DNA of 11,827 bases from Dehalococcoidales bacterium (GCA_030648675.1 JAUSGV010000039.1:1-11827); one strand, 5' to 3'. Positions 1 to 7,036 are shown, numbered from the stretch's first letter. The notes: generated by a model from the sequence alone, not told the origin. A program made the numbers and translations.

Positions 1-10
1 AGGAAATCTT

Positions 11-1015
11 ATGACAAAGGCACTGCTTATCTATAATCCCCACGGCGGGCAGGTCGTCGTCAGACATGAATTGGAAGCTGTTGTTGCCTTCCTCGAGCAT
101 AACGAATGGGAGGTGACCACTCAGGAAACCACCAAACCCAAAGAAGCGACGGAAATAGCCCGATTTGCCGTAGAAAAAGGTGCGGAGGTCGTAATCGCCG
201 CCGGTGGAGACGGTACGGTCAGCGAAGTGGCTAGCGGGCTTATCGATACTCCGGCGGTTTTAGGCGTGCTCCCATCGGGTACAACGAACTCATGGGCTAT
301 ACAAATGGGGATTCCCGCTTTGAGTCCGTTGTTACCGAGCACGAATCTCGCGAAACTGGTTGCCGACATCGAAGAACGAACCGAAATTCAGGTCCCGGTC
401 AACTACTATAGAAAAGTGCTGCTGGATGCGGCCAAGGTACTGACCGAAAAGAACATTGTCTCGGTGGATATGGGTGACGTATCCGGCCGCAAATGTTTGA
501 TGTGGGCGGGGATTGGACTCGATGCCGCGATATTGGAGAGCGTGCCGCCTAAAGAAAAGGCCGCGCTTGGTTCCTGGGCTTACTGGATAACTGCCCTGGG
601 GGCAATGGGCAAACGCTGCAGCACCGATGTCAGATTCCGCCTGGATGGTGTAACGACCGTGATCAATACCCCCTTAATCGTGGTCAGTAACATCCAGCTC
701 TACGGGGGCGTAATGGCTATCGGCGCCAAAGCACAGGTGAACGATGGCAAGTTGGACGTCTGCATATTCAAGGGGGATGGATTTTTCACTTTCGTACAGC
801 ATGCACTGAACATTTTTTCCGGCCTGCACCTGACCGACCCGAAGACAGAATATTATCAATGCCGGGAGATAACGATAGAGTCGGATTGCCCTTTGCCGGT
901 GCAGGTCGACGGGGAACCTTTTACCCACACCCCGGTAACCATTCGCGTCCTGCCCGCTGCTCTAAAGACCATCGTACCGAAAAACGTCCCCGGCGATTTG
1001 TTCGGTCGAAATTGA
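11..1015 (+). CDS. Diacylglycerol/lipid kinase family protein (DagK/YegS-like)
   Basis: A 334-aa soluble or membrane-associated lipid kinase. By family it transfers phosphate from ATP to diacylglycerol or a related lipid alcohol, feeding phosphatidic acid into phospholipid turnover. The nucleotide-binding signature GGDGT lies at residues 65-69, and a PSGTTNSWA stretch (88-96) replaces the family's usual PxGTxND; the Asp of that motif is Ser here. A central block near 152-175 (VDMG...GIGLDA) and the C-terminal QVDGEP...TPVTIRVLP segment are typical of the family. Length is normal (about 300-340 aa). The ATG at 11 has AGGAAA at 1-6 as ribosome site, so the gene is complete although it begins at the window edge. 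It overlaps the PAP2 gene at TGATG, implying translational coupling. Exact lipid substrate cannot be told; a sphingoid or other lipid alcohol is possible. Confidence 0.93.
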   Translation: MTKALLIYNPHGGQVVVRHELEAVVAFLEHNEWEVTTQETTKPKEATEIARFAVEKGAEVVIAAGGDGTVSEVASGLIDTPAVLGVLPSGTTNSWAIQMGIPALSPLLPSTNLAKLVADIEERTEIQVPVNYYRKVLLDAAKVLTEKNIVSVDMGDVSGRKCLMWAGIGLDAAILESVPPKEKAALGSWAYWITALGAMGKRCSTDVRFRLDGVTTVINTPLIVVSNIQLYGGVMAIGAKAQVNDGKLDVCIFKGDGFFTFVQHALNIFSGLHLTDPKTEYYQCREITIESDCPLPVQVDGEPFTHTPVTIRVLPAALKTIVPKNVPGDLFGRN

Positions 1016-1650
1016 TGTTGGACCAGATCCGGCGCAACGAAATTGCCTTTGGCGTTCTCGCCGTTGCCAGTCTGGTACTCGCCTGGTTGGCACATTATTA
1101 CACCCGTTTCCCTGGTGATTTGCAGGTCACACTGGCGCTTCAGACGTTCCAAAACCGATTGTTTCTCGCGGTAATGGAAGGAATCAGCTATGTAATAGAC
1201 AACTGGAAGGGAATTATCGTTGTCGTTATCGCCGCATTTATTTTCTGGCGTGCTATCGGAGTGTTGGAAGGCTCCATGATTTTGCTGGCAGGGTTGTTTA
1301 CCGGAGCCAACGAAATCCTCAAAATTATTGTAAACCGGCCTCGCCCAACCGCCGACTTGATTCAAGTATTCGTGGTCGAAAGCGAAAAAACCTTTCCCAG
1401 CGGACATGCGTTTTTTGCCGTGGCTGTCCTGGGGTTTATTGCCTATCTGATAGCTACAAGGCAATCAAAGCTGTATCAGAAAGCCCTGACGGCTTCGGTC
1501 TGTGTGCTTTTTATTTTATTGGTAGGGGTTTCCCGAATATTTCTTGGCGCGCACTGGGCAAGCGATGTAATCGGCGGATATGTGTTTGGCTCTGCTTTTC
1601 TGGTGGCGGAAGTCTGGATATACAAACGATTTACGTCGCGGTTTTCATGA
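1015..1650 (+). CDS. PAP2-family membrane phosphatase
   Basis: A 211-aa integral membrane phosphatase of the PAP2 (type 2 phosphatidic acid phosphatase) superfamily, which removes phosphate from phosphatidic acid, undecaprenyl pyrophosphate or similar lipid phosphates. All three catalytic motifs are intact: K103-x6-R110-P111, PSGH at 128-131 (His131 is the general acid), and S173-R174-x5-H180-x3-D184 (His180 is the nucleophile). Hydrophobic segments at about 11-27, 66-79, 84-97, 131-147, 158-172 and 185-203 give the usual six-helix topology. The frame is open upstream to 859, but that part is in another frame of the kinase gene. The ATG at 1015, overlapping the kinase stop as TGATG, gives the normal family length. 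The pairing suggests a phosphatidate/diacylglycerol cycle; a role in undecaprenyl-pyrophosphate recycling is equally possible. Confidence 0.93.
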   Translation: MLDQIRRNEIAFGVLAVASLVLAWLAHYYTRFPGDLQVTLALQTFQNRLFLAVMEGISYVIDNWKGIIVVVIAAFIFWRAIGVLEGSMILLAGLFTGANEILKIIVNRPRPTADLIQVFVVESEKTFPSGHAFFAVAVLGFIAYLIATRQSKLYQKALTASVCVLFILLVGVSRIFLGAHWASDVIGGYVFGSAFLVAEVWIYKRFTSRFS

Positions 1651-1682
1651 ACAGGTCGTTGCGGTCGAATAGTTTTGGTTTA

Positions 1683-1710
1683 TTGATAATCGAAATTACT
1701 ATGGTAGAAT
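1683..1710 (+). promoter_or_regulatory. Sigma-70-like promoter of the CorA-family gene
   Basis: TTGATA (1683-1688) and TAGAAT (1705-1710), each one mismatch from consensus, are separated by 16 bp. Transcription would start near 1717, leaving a leader of about 22 nt. The only ribosome-site-like stretch before the ATG is GGGG at 1727-1730. The promoter shows that the CorA-like gene can be expressed apart from the kinase/phosphatase pair upstream. No riboswitch fits in so short a leader. Confidence 0.6.
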
Positions 1711-1738
1711 ATAGTCAAATAATCCCGGGGTATTGTAA

Positions 1739-2692
1739 ATGGCCACGTCTCAGAAGGACGCACAAAAAAAACAAATAAATATTAAGACGCTCACTGTCGG
1801 AGACCTGACGTGGGTCGACATCGCGCAGCCGACGAAAGAGACCGCCGAGTATCTGGCCGAACAGTACAACTTCCACCCCATGGACCTGGAAGACTCGCTG
1901 AGTATCAGGCAGTTGGCCAAGATCGAAGAGTACCCGAAGTACCTTTTTATCGTTTTCCATTTCCAGACTTACGAAAAAATGACCAAGATAAGTACGCGAA
2001 AGCAATGGTCGGTGTTCGTGGGCGACAAATTTCTTATTACCCTTCACCCGGTAGAACTCAAAACAACCGACGATGTGTTCCGGGAGTGCGGGCTCAATGC
2101 CGAAATCCGGCAGGACTATATGGGGCATGGTGCCGGATATCTTCTTTACCAGATTCTGGACCGCGCGGTTGACTCCTATTTCCCCGTCCTGGACAAAATC
2201 GCCAGCTTGTTGTCGGATATTGAAGATAACGTCTTTAGCGAGCAGATCGAAGCGGCGGAAGAATTGAGCACACTTCGGCGGGATATCGTCACCCAGCGAC
2301 GAGTAATGTTCCCGACCCGTACGCTGCTGATAGAATTGGAAAACAAGTTAAAGCGCTTCGCGAAAATAGATTTAACGATATATTACAGCGATCTGATGGA
2401 TCATGTTAACAAAATTTGCGAAGCCCTGGATGAAAGTAGAGAAACAATCGAAATATATAAAGACGCGGACTACCTTTTGAGCAGTTACCGGGCGAATCGC
2501 GGCATCCGTTTGCAGACGGTAATGTTAACCCTTGTCCTGCCGCTTTTGGCATTGTTTGGTCTTGTTTTTACGTACGTAACGCTCCACGGCATAGACGTGA
2601 GCAGCCCGCACATTTTCCCCATTGTGCTGGTGATCGCTGTCGTTATCATCGGCGGAATACTGTTTGTCTTCCGCCGCAGACGTCTGATCTAA
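1739..2692 (+). CDS. CorA-family divalent cation transporter with GID in place of GMN
   Basis: A 317-aa CorA/MIT-family protein, by family a homopentameric inner-membrane channel for Mg2+ or other divalent cations (Co2+, Ni2+, Zn2+). A large N-terminal cytoplasmic domain (about 1-255, with the long helix typical of CorA) is followed by two C-terminal helices at about 261-281 and 292-311 and a basic tail, FRRRRLI, matching the Lys/Arg-rich end of CorA. The family's selectivity signature GMN after helix 1 is replaced by GID (residues 284-286, bases 2588-2596), and the external loop is short (VSSPH). ZntB-type relatives carry GIN, so ion choice may differ from Mg2+. The start at 1739 follows the promoter at 1683-1710. 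The gene is convergent with the MgtA-type ATPase, 68 bp away. Family assignment is firm; substrate is not. Confidence 0.88.
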   Translation: MATSQKDAQKKQINIKTLTVGDLTWVDIAQPTKETAEYLAEQYNFHPMDLEDSLSIRQLAKIEEYPKYLFIVFHFQTYEKMTKISTRKQWSVFVGDKFLITLHPVELKTTDDVFRECGLNAEIRQDYMGHGAGYLLYQILDRAVDSYFPVLDKIASLLSDIEDNVFSEQIEAAEELSTLRRDIVTQRRVMFPTRTLLIELENKLKRFAKIDLTIYYSDLMDHVNKICEALDESRETIEIYKDADYLLSSYRANRGIRLQTVMLTLVLPLLALFGLVFTYVTLHGIDVSSPHIFPIVLVIAVVIIGGILFVFRRRRLI

Positions 2693-2699
2693 AGACGTC
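2679..2699. terminator. Possible weak hairpin between convergent transport genes
   Basis: GACGTCT (2679-2685) and AGACGTC (2693-2699) form a 7-bp stem with a 7-nt loop containing the CorA-like gene's stop codon. Only a short TTTT follows at some distance on the plus strand, so it is not a classical intrinsic terminator. It could act bidirectionally in the 68-bp gap between the convergent genes, or be fortuitous. Confidence 0.25.
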
Positions 2700-2760
2700 C
2701 CTACAGCTTTTCCGACCGCTCTCATGCGTTTTTCACTGCCGGATTCTCGAGGGTCTCGGC

Positions 2761-5412
2761 TTAACCGAAACGCGCGTAAAAGTAACGTTTCGTTAGCTCA
2801 ACTGAAATTACGTACACTATTGTTATGCCTAACAATGCGGCCATTAGCCAGAGAGGCAGGGGAACAAAAGAAAATATTCCGGCGAACGGCAGATAAGGGA
2901 TGATGAATGCCAGCGCGGCCACGCCGATAGTGCTTATCAGCAGATACTTGCCCGGCCGGCTGCGGATGGAAAGTTTGCGCGTTCTGACCACAAGAGCGAC
3001 AAACAGCTCGGTCAAGAGAGACTCGATGAACCAGGCGGTGCGGAATTGAGCTGGAACGTCCTGCAAATGGAGGCCCCAGAGAAGCAGGCCGAAGGTAAGG
3101 AAATCGAATATGGAACTAACTATCCCGAAGGTAATCATAAAATTGCGTATGAATTTGGCGTCCAGACGGCGGGGCTGCTGAATCAGTTCGGGGTCGACGT
3201 TGTCGGTAGCGATGGTCGCGGCCGGCAAGTCCGAAAGGAAGTTATTAAGTAATATTTGCACGGGGAGGAGGGGCAAAAACGGCAGGAAAAGCGACGCCCC
3301 TGCCATGCTTAACATATTGCCGAAATTGGCGCTGGTCGTGGTGAATATGTACTTGAGCGTATTGGCAAATGTTTTTCTGCCTTCGATGACACCTTCGCTG
3401 ATTACCTTCAGGTCGTTTCGCAACAGGATTATATCAGCCGATTCCTTGGCGATATCCACGGCATTCATGACCGATATGCTGACGTCGGCTACTTTCATCG
3501 AGGGGGTGTCGTTGATGCCGTCTCCTATGTAGCCGACAACGTGGCCGTTAGCCCTCAAAGCGTTCATGATGCGATTTTTTTGTGCCGGAGTCACCCGGGT
3601 AAAAATATCGGCGCCTTCTACCACTCTCGCCAGAGCCACGTCGTTCATGGCTTCAATTTCACTGCTGCGAACGATGTTAATGGGTTCGACTTCGATAGAG
3701 CGCATGACGTGTCCGACGGAGTCGACGTAACGTCTGCCGCGGCGGACCTGAGAAACCTGGAAGCCAAGTTGCTGGCAAATCTTCCCGGTCACAATTTCGT
3801 TATCGCCGGTCAGCACTTTGAGTTTTATTCCCGCCTGCCGCAACTGCTCCAGAGATTCTCCCGCAGTTTCTTTAAGCGGGTCGGTGAAAGCGATGAACCC
3901 GAGGAAAATCATGTCCCGTTCGTCAGCTATGGAAAAAGTCGATTGCGGTTCTTCCACATCGCGGTAGCAAACTCCGAGGACACGGAATCCCTGCGAACTT
4001 AAGTCGCGGTATTGCTTTTCGATTTTGTTTCTGGCAGCGCCGGTCAAGCCGGTAATTTCGCCGCCCAGTTCGTATCGAGAAATGATTTTGTCGATTTCCT
4101 CCGGAGCTCCCTTTGTGATCAGGAGGCGTGCGTTGTCTTCGGTTACCGCGATGGACAGCCGCTTCCGGACGAAATCAAACGGGATTTCGTCAATTCTCTG
4201 ATAGCGGCCGGTATCGACCGTCTTATATTTGAGTACAGCTTCGTCTAGCGGACTTCTAAGGCCTGTCTGGTAAGTGCTGTTTAAAAAGGAATATAGAAAA
4301 ACCTTATCAGCGTCTTTTCCTTCCATATCCACGTGGAGAATGACCTCGATCCTGTTCTCGGTTAAGGTCCCGGTTTTATCGGCGCACAAAATGTCCATGC
4401 TGCCGAAGTTTTGCATCGCCGCCAGGCGTTTCACGATAACGCCCTTTTTCGACATCGCGTTGGCGCCGCGCGCCAGGTTAAGGGAAAGGATCATCGGCAA
4501 AAGCTCGGGAGTAAGACCGACGGCCAGAGCTACGGCAAAGAGTAAAGATTCCAGGATGTCGCGTTTGAACAAGGCGTTGATAAAGAATACGACCAGGATG
4601 AGGGCGAAAGTCACCTGCATGATGAGGTAGCCGAACTTGCGTAAGCCGGTTTCAAACTCCGTTTCCGGCCGCTTTTCCACGCTCTTTTTAACAATTTCTC
4701 CGTACTGGCTGGAACTTCCGGTTTTTACGATCACGGCAGTGGCTGTGCCGTTCGTCACCGAAGTTCCCATGAAAAGGTAATTTGACCATTTGCCGGTATC
4801 GGTAATGTTTTCGGGAGTGAGGAGTTCCGCGGTTTTTTCTACCGGGAACGACTCTCCGGTAAGCGCGGACTGGTCGGCAAAGAAATCCCGGGCACTCAGT
4901 GCCCTGGCGTCAGCCGGTACGATGTCTCCGGCAGAAAGGACGATAATATCTCCGGGCACCAGATTTGAGATTTCAATGTCCCGCTTTGTTCCGTTTCTAA
5001 AGACAGTGGCAGTAGTCGTTACTCTTTTACGCAGTGCCTCGGCGGCGCCTTCGGCCCGGTATTCCTGCGTAAAGTCAAGAATTACGCTCGCCAGAACAAT
5101 CGAGAGGATGATAATGGCATTTATAAGTTCGCCGAGAATTCCCGAAATCGTCGCTGCTATCATCAATATGATGACCAGTGGACTCCGGAAGTGAGAAAGA
5201 AACTCAATCAATATGGGAGTTTTTCTTTTTCTGGCTACCTCGTTAGGGCCGAAAGCTTCTAGACGTTTCTCGACTTCTTCGTCATTGAGACCGGTTAGAG
5301 ACGTATTGAGACGTGCCAGAAGGTCGCTTGAAGGCATGCATACGATGTCTTCAGCGGAACAAACCAGGTTTTCTTCGGCTGGTATTATTCCTTCAGCTTG
5401 TTCGTCTACCAT
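2761..5412 (-). CDS. mgtA: Magnesium-translocating P-type ATPase (MgtA/MgtB type)
   Basis: An 883-aa P-type ATPase (IIIB, Mg2+-importing subfamily) that uses ATP to bring Mg2+ into the cell. Order of parts: cytoplasmic N-terminus with cation-ATPase N domain (about 28-75), helices 1-2 (76-114), actuator domain with TGES at 185-188, helices 3-4 with GLTPELLP at 299-306, phosphorylated Asp345 in DKTGTLT (345-351), nucleotide domain with KGAPE at 434-438, TGDN at 535-538 and GDGIND at 630-635, then a six-helix C-terminal membrane region. The NNFLSDLP...TDNVD stretch (723-740) matches the corresponding part of MgtA proteins and argues against Ca2+ or Na+/K+ pumps. Length fits the family (about 900 aa) and every catalytic motif is intact. 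The ribosome site before the ATG at 5412 is weak (AAAG). Mg2+ limitation is the usual inducer, but no leader long enough for an Mg2+-sensing RNA is visible. Confidence 0.93.
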   Translation of the reverse strand: MVDEQAEGIIPAEENLVCSAEDIVCMPSSDLLARLNTSLTGLNDEEVEKRLEAFGPNEVARKRKTPILIEFLSHFRSPLVIILMIAATISGILGELINAIIILSIVLASVILDFTQEYRAEGAAEALRKRVTTTATVFRNGTKRDIEISNLVPGDIIVLSAGDIVPADARALSARDFFADQSALTGESFPVEKTAELLTPENITDTGKWSNYLFMGTSVTNGTATAVIVKTGSSSQYGEIVKKSVEKRPETEFETGLRKFGYLIMQVTFALILVVFFINALFKRDILESLLFAVALAVGLTPELLPMILSLNLARGANAMSKKGVIVKRLAAMQNFGSMDILCADKTGTLTENRIEVILHVDMEGKDADKVFLYSFLNSTYQTGLRSPLDEAVLKYKTVDTGRYQRIDEIPFDFVRKRLSIAVTEDNARLLITKGAPEEIDKIISRYELGGEITGLTGAARNKIEKQYRDLSSQGFRVLGVCYRDVEEPQSTFSIADERDMIFLGFIAFTDPLKETAGESLEQLRQAGIKLKVLTGDNEIVTGKICQQLGFQVSQVRRGRRYVDSVGHVMRSIEVEPINIVRSSEIEAMNDVALARVVEGADIFTRVTPAQKNRIMNALRANGHVVGYIGDGINDTPSMKVADVSISVMNAVDIAKESADIILLRNDLKVISEGVIEGRKTFANTLKYIFTTTSANFGNMLSMAGASLFLPFLPLLPVQILLNNFLSDLPAATIATDNVDPELIQQPRRLDAKFIRNFMITFGIVSSIFDFLTFGLLLWGLHLQDVPAQFRTAWFIESLLTELFVALVVRTRKLSIRSRPGKYLLISTIGVAALAFIIPYLPFAGIFSFVPLPLWLMAALLGITIVYVISVELTKRYFYARFG

Positions 5413-5459
5413 CTGACTTTACTGCCATTTTTGAAATCCGGCGGAATCTGGGCTTCACA

Positions 5460-5488
5460 ATTGTAGTCTCAAACGAAGGAAAAAACAA
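5460..5488 (-). promoter_or_regulatory. Likely promoter of the MgtA-type ATPase gene
   Basis: On the minus strand, TTGTTT (5488-5483) and TACAAT (5465-5460, one mismatch from TATAAT) are spaced by 17 bp. Transcription would start near 5453, giving a leader of only about 40 nt. The 12-bp-stem inverted repeat at 5511-5539 lies just upstream of the -35 and could be a protein-binding site. Confidence 0.5.
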
Positions 5489-5510
5489 TCTATTCCGGCA
5501 TCATACCGTT

Positions 5511-5539
5511 AGGCTCACAAGGCGTCCCCTTGTGAGCCT
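5511..5539. repeat. Perfect 12-bp inverted repeat with 5-nt loop
   Basis: AGGCTCACAAGG (5511-5522) and CCTTGTGAGCCT (5528-5539) pair without mismatch around a 5-nt loop. Neither side is followed by a T-run, so it is not a canonical intrinsic terminator. It lies about 23 bp upstream of the -35 of the ATPase promoter and about 87 bp before the small plus-strand ORF at 5626. It may be an operator, a structured RNA segment, or a dispersed palindromic element; the sequence alone does not decide. Confidence 0.7.
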
Positions 5540-5625
5540 GTGGAGTAGCGGAGCACAAGCTAGCTTGCATGGGGTGAAGCGGGACGCAGGTGGGTTCGCT
5601 TGTTAAGTTTTATTAGGGTGGAGGA

Positions 5626-5730
5626 ATGAGCACAAAGGTTTGGGTGGTTGTGCTTGCTGGGATGTTGTTGTTCGTTCCGACGGCTTGTGCTCCGGAACCC
5701 ATTTCTCCGGCGGTGGCAGCATCGCCGTAG
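5626..5730 (+). pseudogene. Lipoprotein signal-peptide stub (34 codons)
   Basis: A short plus-strand ORF of 34 aa with a purine-rich AGGGTGGAGG directly before its ATG. Residues 1-4 are polar with one Lys, 5-17 are hydrophobic, and PTAC ends at Cys21, followed by a Pro/Ala-rich stretch, the pattern of a lipoprotein signal peptide and linker. The lipobox is imperfect, with Pro at -3. The frame stops after only 13 residues of would-be mature protein, and the next gene (minus strand) ends 28 bp later. It is best read as the 5' stub of a lipoprotein gene whose body has been lost. A genuine tiny lipoprotein is the alternative. Confidence 0.4.
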
Positions 5731-5757
5731 CCCCGATGTAAACCATTGTAAAGCCGA

Positions 5758-6393
5758 TCAGTCCCGGATAAAATTAGTCCAGACCTTGTCTTCTTTCACC
5801 GGCAGCGGTAAGCCGGTTTTTACCCCGGCCTCTTTACATTTCAAGAACCATGCCATGTTGCGGGCAAGCACCCGCATGGTCTGCATTCCTTCCAGGTCTT
5901 TCTTCACGTCTTCCGGCGTGGCTCCGTGGACCATGTTCCAGAAGCGGGAAGAGATGATCGGCATTTCCGCGATGCCGAAGAACTTGTTGAGTTGGTCTAA
6001 AGCGGTGGTTGTCCCGGCTCTTCGGGCAGAGACGACGGCAGCGGCCGGTTTCAGGTAAAAACACTTTCTTGTGCCGTTTGAATCAGTATAAAAGGCACGG
6101 TCCATAAACGAGGAGATTGCCCCGCCCGCGGCCGCATAATGCACCGGCGAACCAAACACAAACCCGTCGGCGTCTTTGGCAATATCCAGGAAATCGTTGA
6201 CGCAGTCGTTAGTCGAGCAGCGTCCGGTTTTGGCACAGGCTTTGTCGGCTTTACAGCCGGCGATGGGCCTGGTGCCGATCTGGAAAATCTCCGTCGTGAT
6301 TCCTTCGGTATTAAGCGTCCTGGCGACTTCGCCGAGCGCAGTGTAGGTGCAGCCCTCAGGATGAGGACTTCCATTCACCAATATGACGTGCAT
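5758..6393 (-). CDS. Flavodoxin-fold NAD(P)H-dependent oxidoreductase (FMN reductase family)
   Basis: A 211-aa cytoplasmic protein of the NADPH-dependent FMN reductase/flavodoxin-like family. The N-terminal strand and phosphate-binding loop are clear (VILVNGSPHPEGCTYTAL, residues 3-20), and GSPVHYAAAGG (about 80-90) fits the loop contacting the isoalloxazine ring. Four Cys at 47, 53, 59 and 64 lie where iron-sulfur flavoproteins of anaerobes carry a compact CxxCxxC cluster motif. Here the second position is Asp50 and the spacing is looser, so a [4Fe-4S] cluster is possible but unproven. Substrate is unknown; quinones, nitro compounds or an electron carrier are typical. The ATG at 6393 has GGGAG about 8 nt upstream. 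The gene is monocistronic, and its upstream region holds two CTTCGAAG palindromes. Confidence 0.85.
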   Translation of the reverse strand: MHVILVNGSPHPEGCTYTALGEVARTLNTEGITTEIFQIGTRPIAGCKADKACAKTGRCSTNDCVNDFLDIAKDADGFVFGSPVHYAAAGGAISSFMDRAFYTDSNGTRKCFYLKPAAAVVSARRAGTTTALDQLNKFFGIAEMPIISSRFWNMVHGATPEDVKKDLEGMQTMRVLARNMAWFLKCKEAGVKTGLPLPVKEDKVWTNFIRD

Positions 6394-6415
6394 AAATGTC
6401 TCCCTTTTCTACAGT

Positions 6416-6496
6416 CTTCGAAGGAAACCTGGGTACGCTCGGCTAGTTTGCCGATGGAGCCCGAGGCAGAAATAAATATTACCATAACCTTCGAAG
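6416..6496. promoter_or_regulatory. Putative promoter/operator region of the flavoprotein gene
   Basis: CTTCGAAG occurs at 6416-6423 and 6489-6496. With flanks the two copies form an inverted pair, TCTTCGAAGG and CCTTCGAAGA, 64 bp apart. On the minus strand a TAATAT -10-like hexamer lies at 6481-6476; the -35 (AGTTTT, 6504-6499) is poor. The upstream palindrome would sit between -35 and -10, and the other in the leader, the geometry of a repressor acting at two sites. A weak -35 would also fit an activator-dependent promoter. Confidence 0.35.
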
Positions 6497-6534
6497 AAAA
6501 AACTTTAGACTTTCCGCCCGGGATATTTTTGGCG

Positions 6535-6828
6535 TTACCGGAGTGCTGTGACCAGGACCACTGCGACTACCAGCCCTGCCAGTATCGAAAGCGCAATAGC
6601 TTTAACCCAGCTTCGAGTGGCGATTTTATACCGGATTTGATACAAGGAGGCACCTAATCCGCCCAGGATAACTATTCCCAGCAGATCCCAAGTGGCTTGC
6701 TTAAGAACTATCGCCCGGTAAATTACGTCCACCAGCAACGCATAAGTAATGATCGTAAACGCCAGGGCATAACTTGATTTCTCTACCAAAATAGTTCTTT
6801 CGTCTTTATCCCGATTTTTGAGTATCAT
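6535..6828 (-). CDS. Three-helix membrane protein of unknown function, coupled to XRE regulator
   Basis: A 97-aa protein with a charged N-terminus (KNRDKDERTILVEKSS) and three hydrophobic segments at about 20-37, 48-65 and 74-95. I do not recognise a named family with certainty. Small membrane proteins with a DER...VE...Y start, encoded directly after short XRE regulators, are familiar from anaerobic Firmicutes and Chloroflexi. It overlaps the regulator by 23 bp, and its ATG is preceded by GGAGG at 6839-6835 with ideal spacing, so it is co-transcribed and probably translated efficiently. It may be the regulator's main target or a membrane partner that signals to it; that is inference from layout only. 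Confidence 0.78.
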   Translation of the reverse strand: MILKNRDKDERTILVEKSSYALAFTIITYALLVDVIYRAIVLKQATWDLLGIVILGGLGASLYQIRYKIATRSWVKAIALSILAGLVVAVVLVTALR

Positions 6829-7036
6829 TTATATCCTCCAGATAGAAAAGTTCTTCGACTTTTTTCCCCAACTTCTTTGCCAGAATTATGGCCAGCTTAG
6901 CCGAGGGACAATACTGACCGCTTTCAATGGAGCCGACCGTCTGACGGGTTACGCCTGCCAGCTTTGCTAATTCTTCCTGTGAAAGGTTTCTTTCTGCCCT
7001 GGCAACTCTTATTCTATTTTTCAAGCATTGTGTCAT
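6806..7036 (-). CDS. Short XRE-family HTH transcriptional regulator
   Basis: A 76-aa protein that is almost entirely a Cro/C1-type helix-turn-helix (HTH about residues 19-40: SQEELAKLAGVTRQTVGSIESG), with no sensor domain. It resembles the short YozG-like XRE regulators that travel with small membrane proteins. The frame can be extended to 7084, but the segment 7056-7084 is itself the promoter (-10 and -35), so ATG 7036 is the first start lying in the transcript; AAGAGA is its weak ribosome site. The family start MKNRIRV... would correspond to TTG at 7027, which has no ribosome site. It overlaps the downstream membrane-protein gene and very likely represses its own operon through the dyad at 7095-7122. 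Confidence 0.9.
   Translation of the reverse strand: MTQCLKNRIRVARAERNLSQEELAKLAGVTRQTVGSIESGQYCPSAKLAIILAKKLGKKVEELFYLEDINDTQKSG

Larger units (their letters stand above)
5413..5757. other. 345-bp region between the ATPase and flavoprotein genes
   Basis: This stretch holds the ATPase promoter, the 12-bp inverted repeat at 5511-5539, a second perfect palindrome CAAGCTAGCTTG (5555-5566), and a 34-codon lipoprotein-like ORF (5626-5730). I see no tRNA, no Mg2+ riboswitch architecture and no other gene. The clustering of palindromes suggests a regulatory or element-derived segment, perhaps the scar of a lost lipoprotein gene. Confidence 0.6.

Noticed and set aside
856..1464. 202-codon minus-strand ORF opposite the lipid kinase and PAP2 genes
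   Set aside because: It lies opposite two genes with intact family motifs, has no recognisable domain and low-complexity Asp/Asn runs typical of antisense reading.
1715..2128. 137-codon minus-strand ORF opposite the CorA-like gene
   Set aside because: Antisense to a well-supported gene, with no ribosome site or domain.
3046..5416. Several plus-strand ORFs of 67-153 codons opposite the P-type ATPase
   Set aside because: The ATPase is complete with all motifs; the opposite frames have no coherent domain.
5413..5460. Mg2+ riboswitch (M-box) or sensing leader before the Mg2+ ATPase gene
   Set aside because: The likely transcription start leaves only about 40 nt before the ATG, too short for an M-box, and no matching helices are visible.
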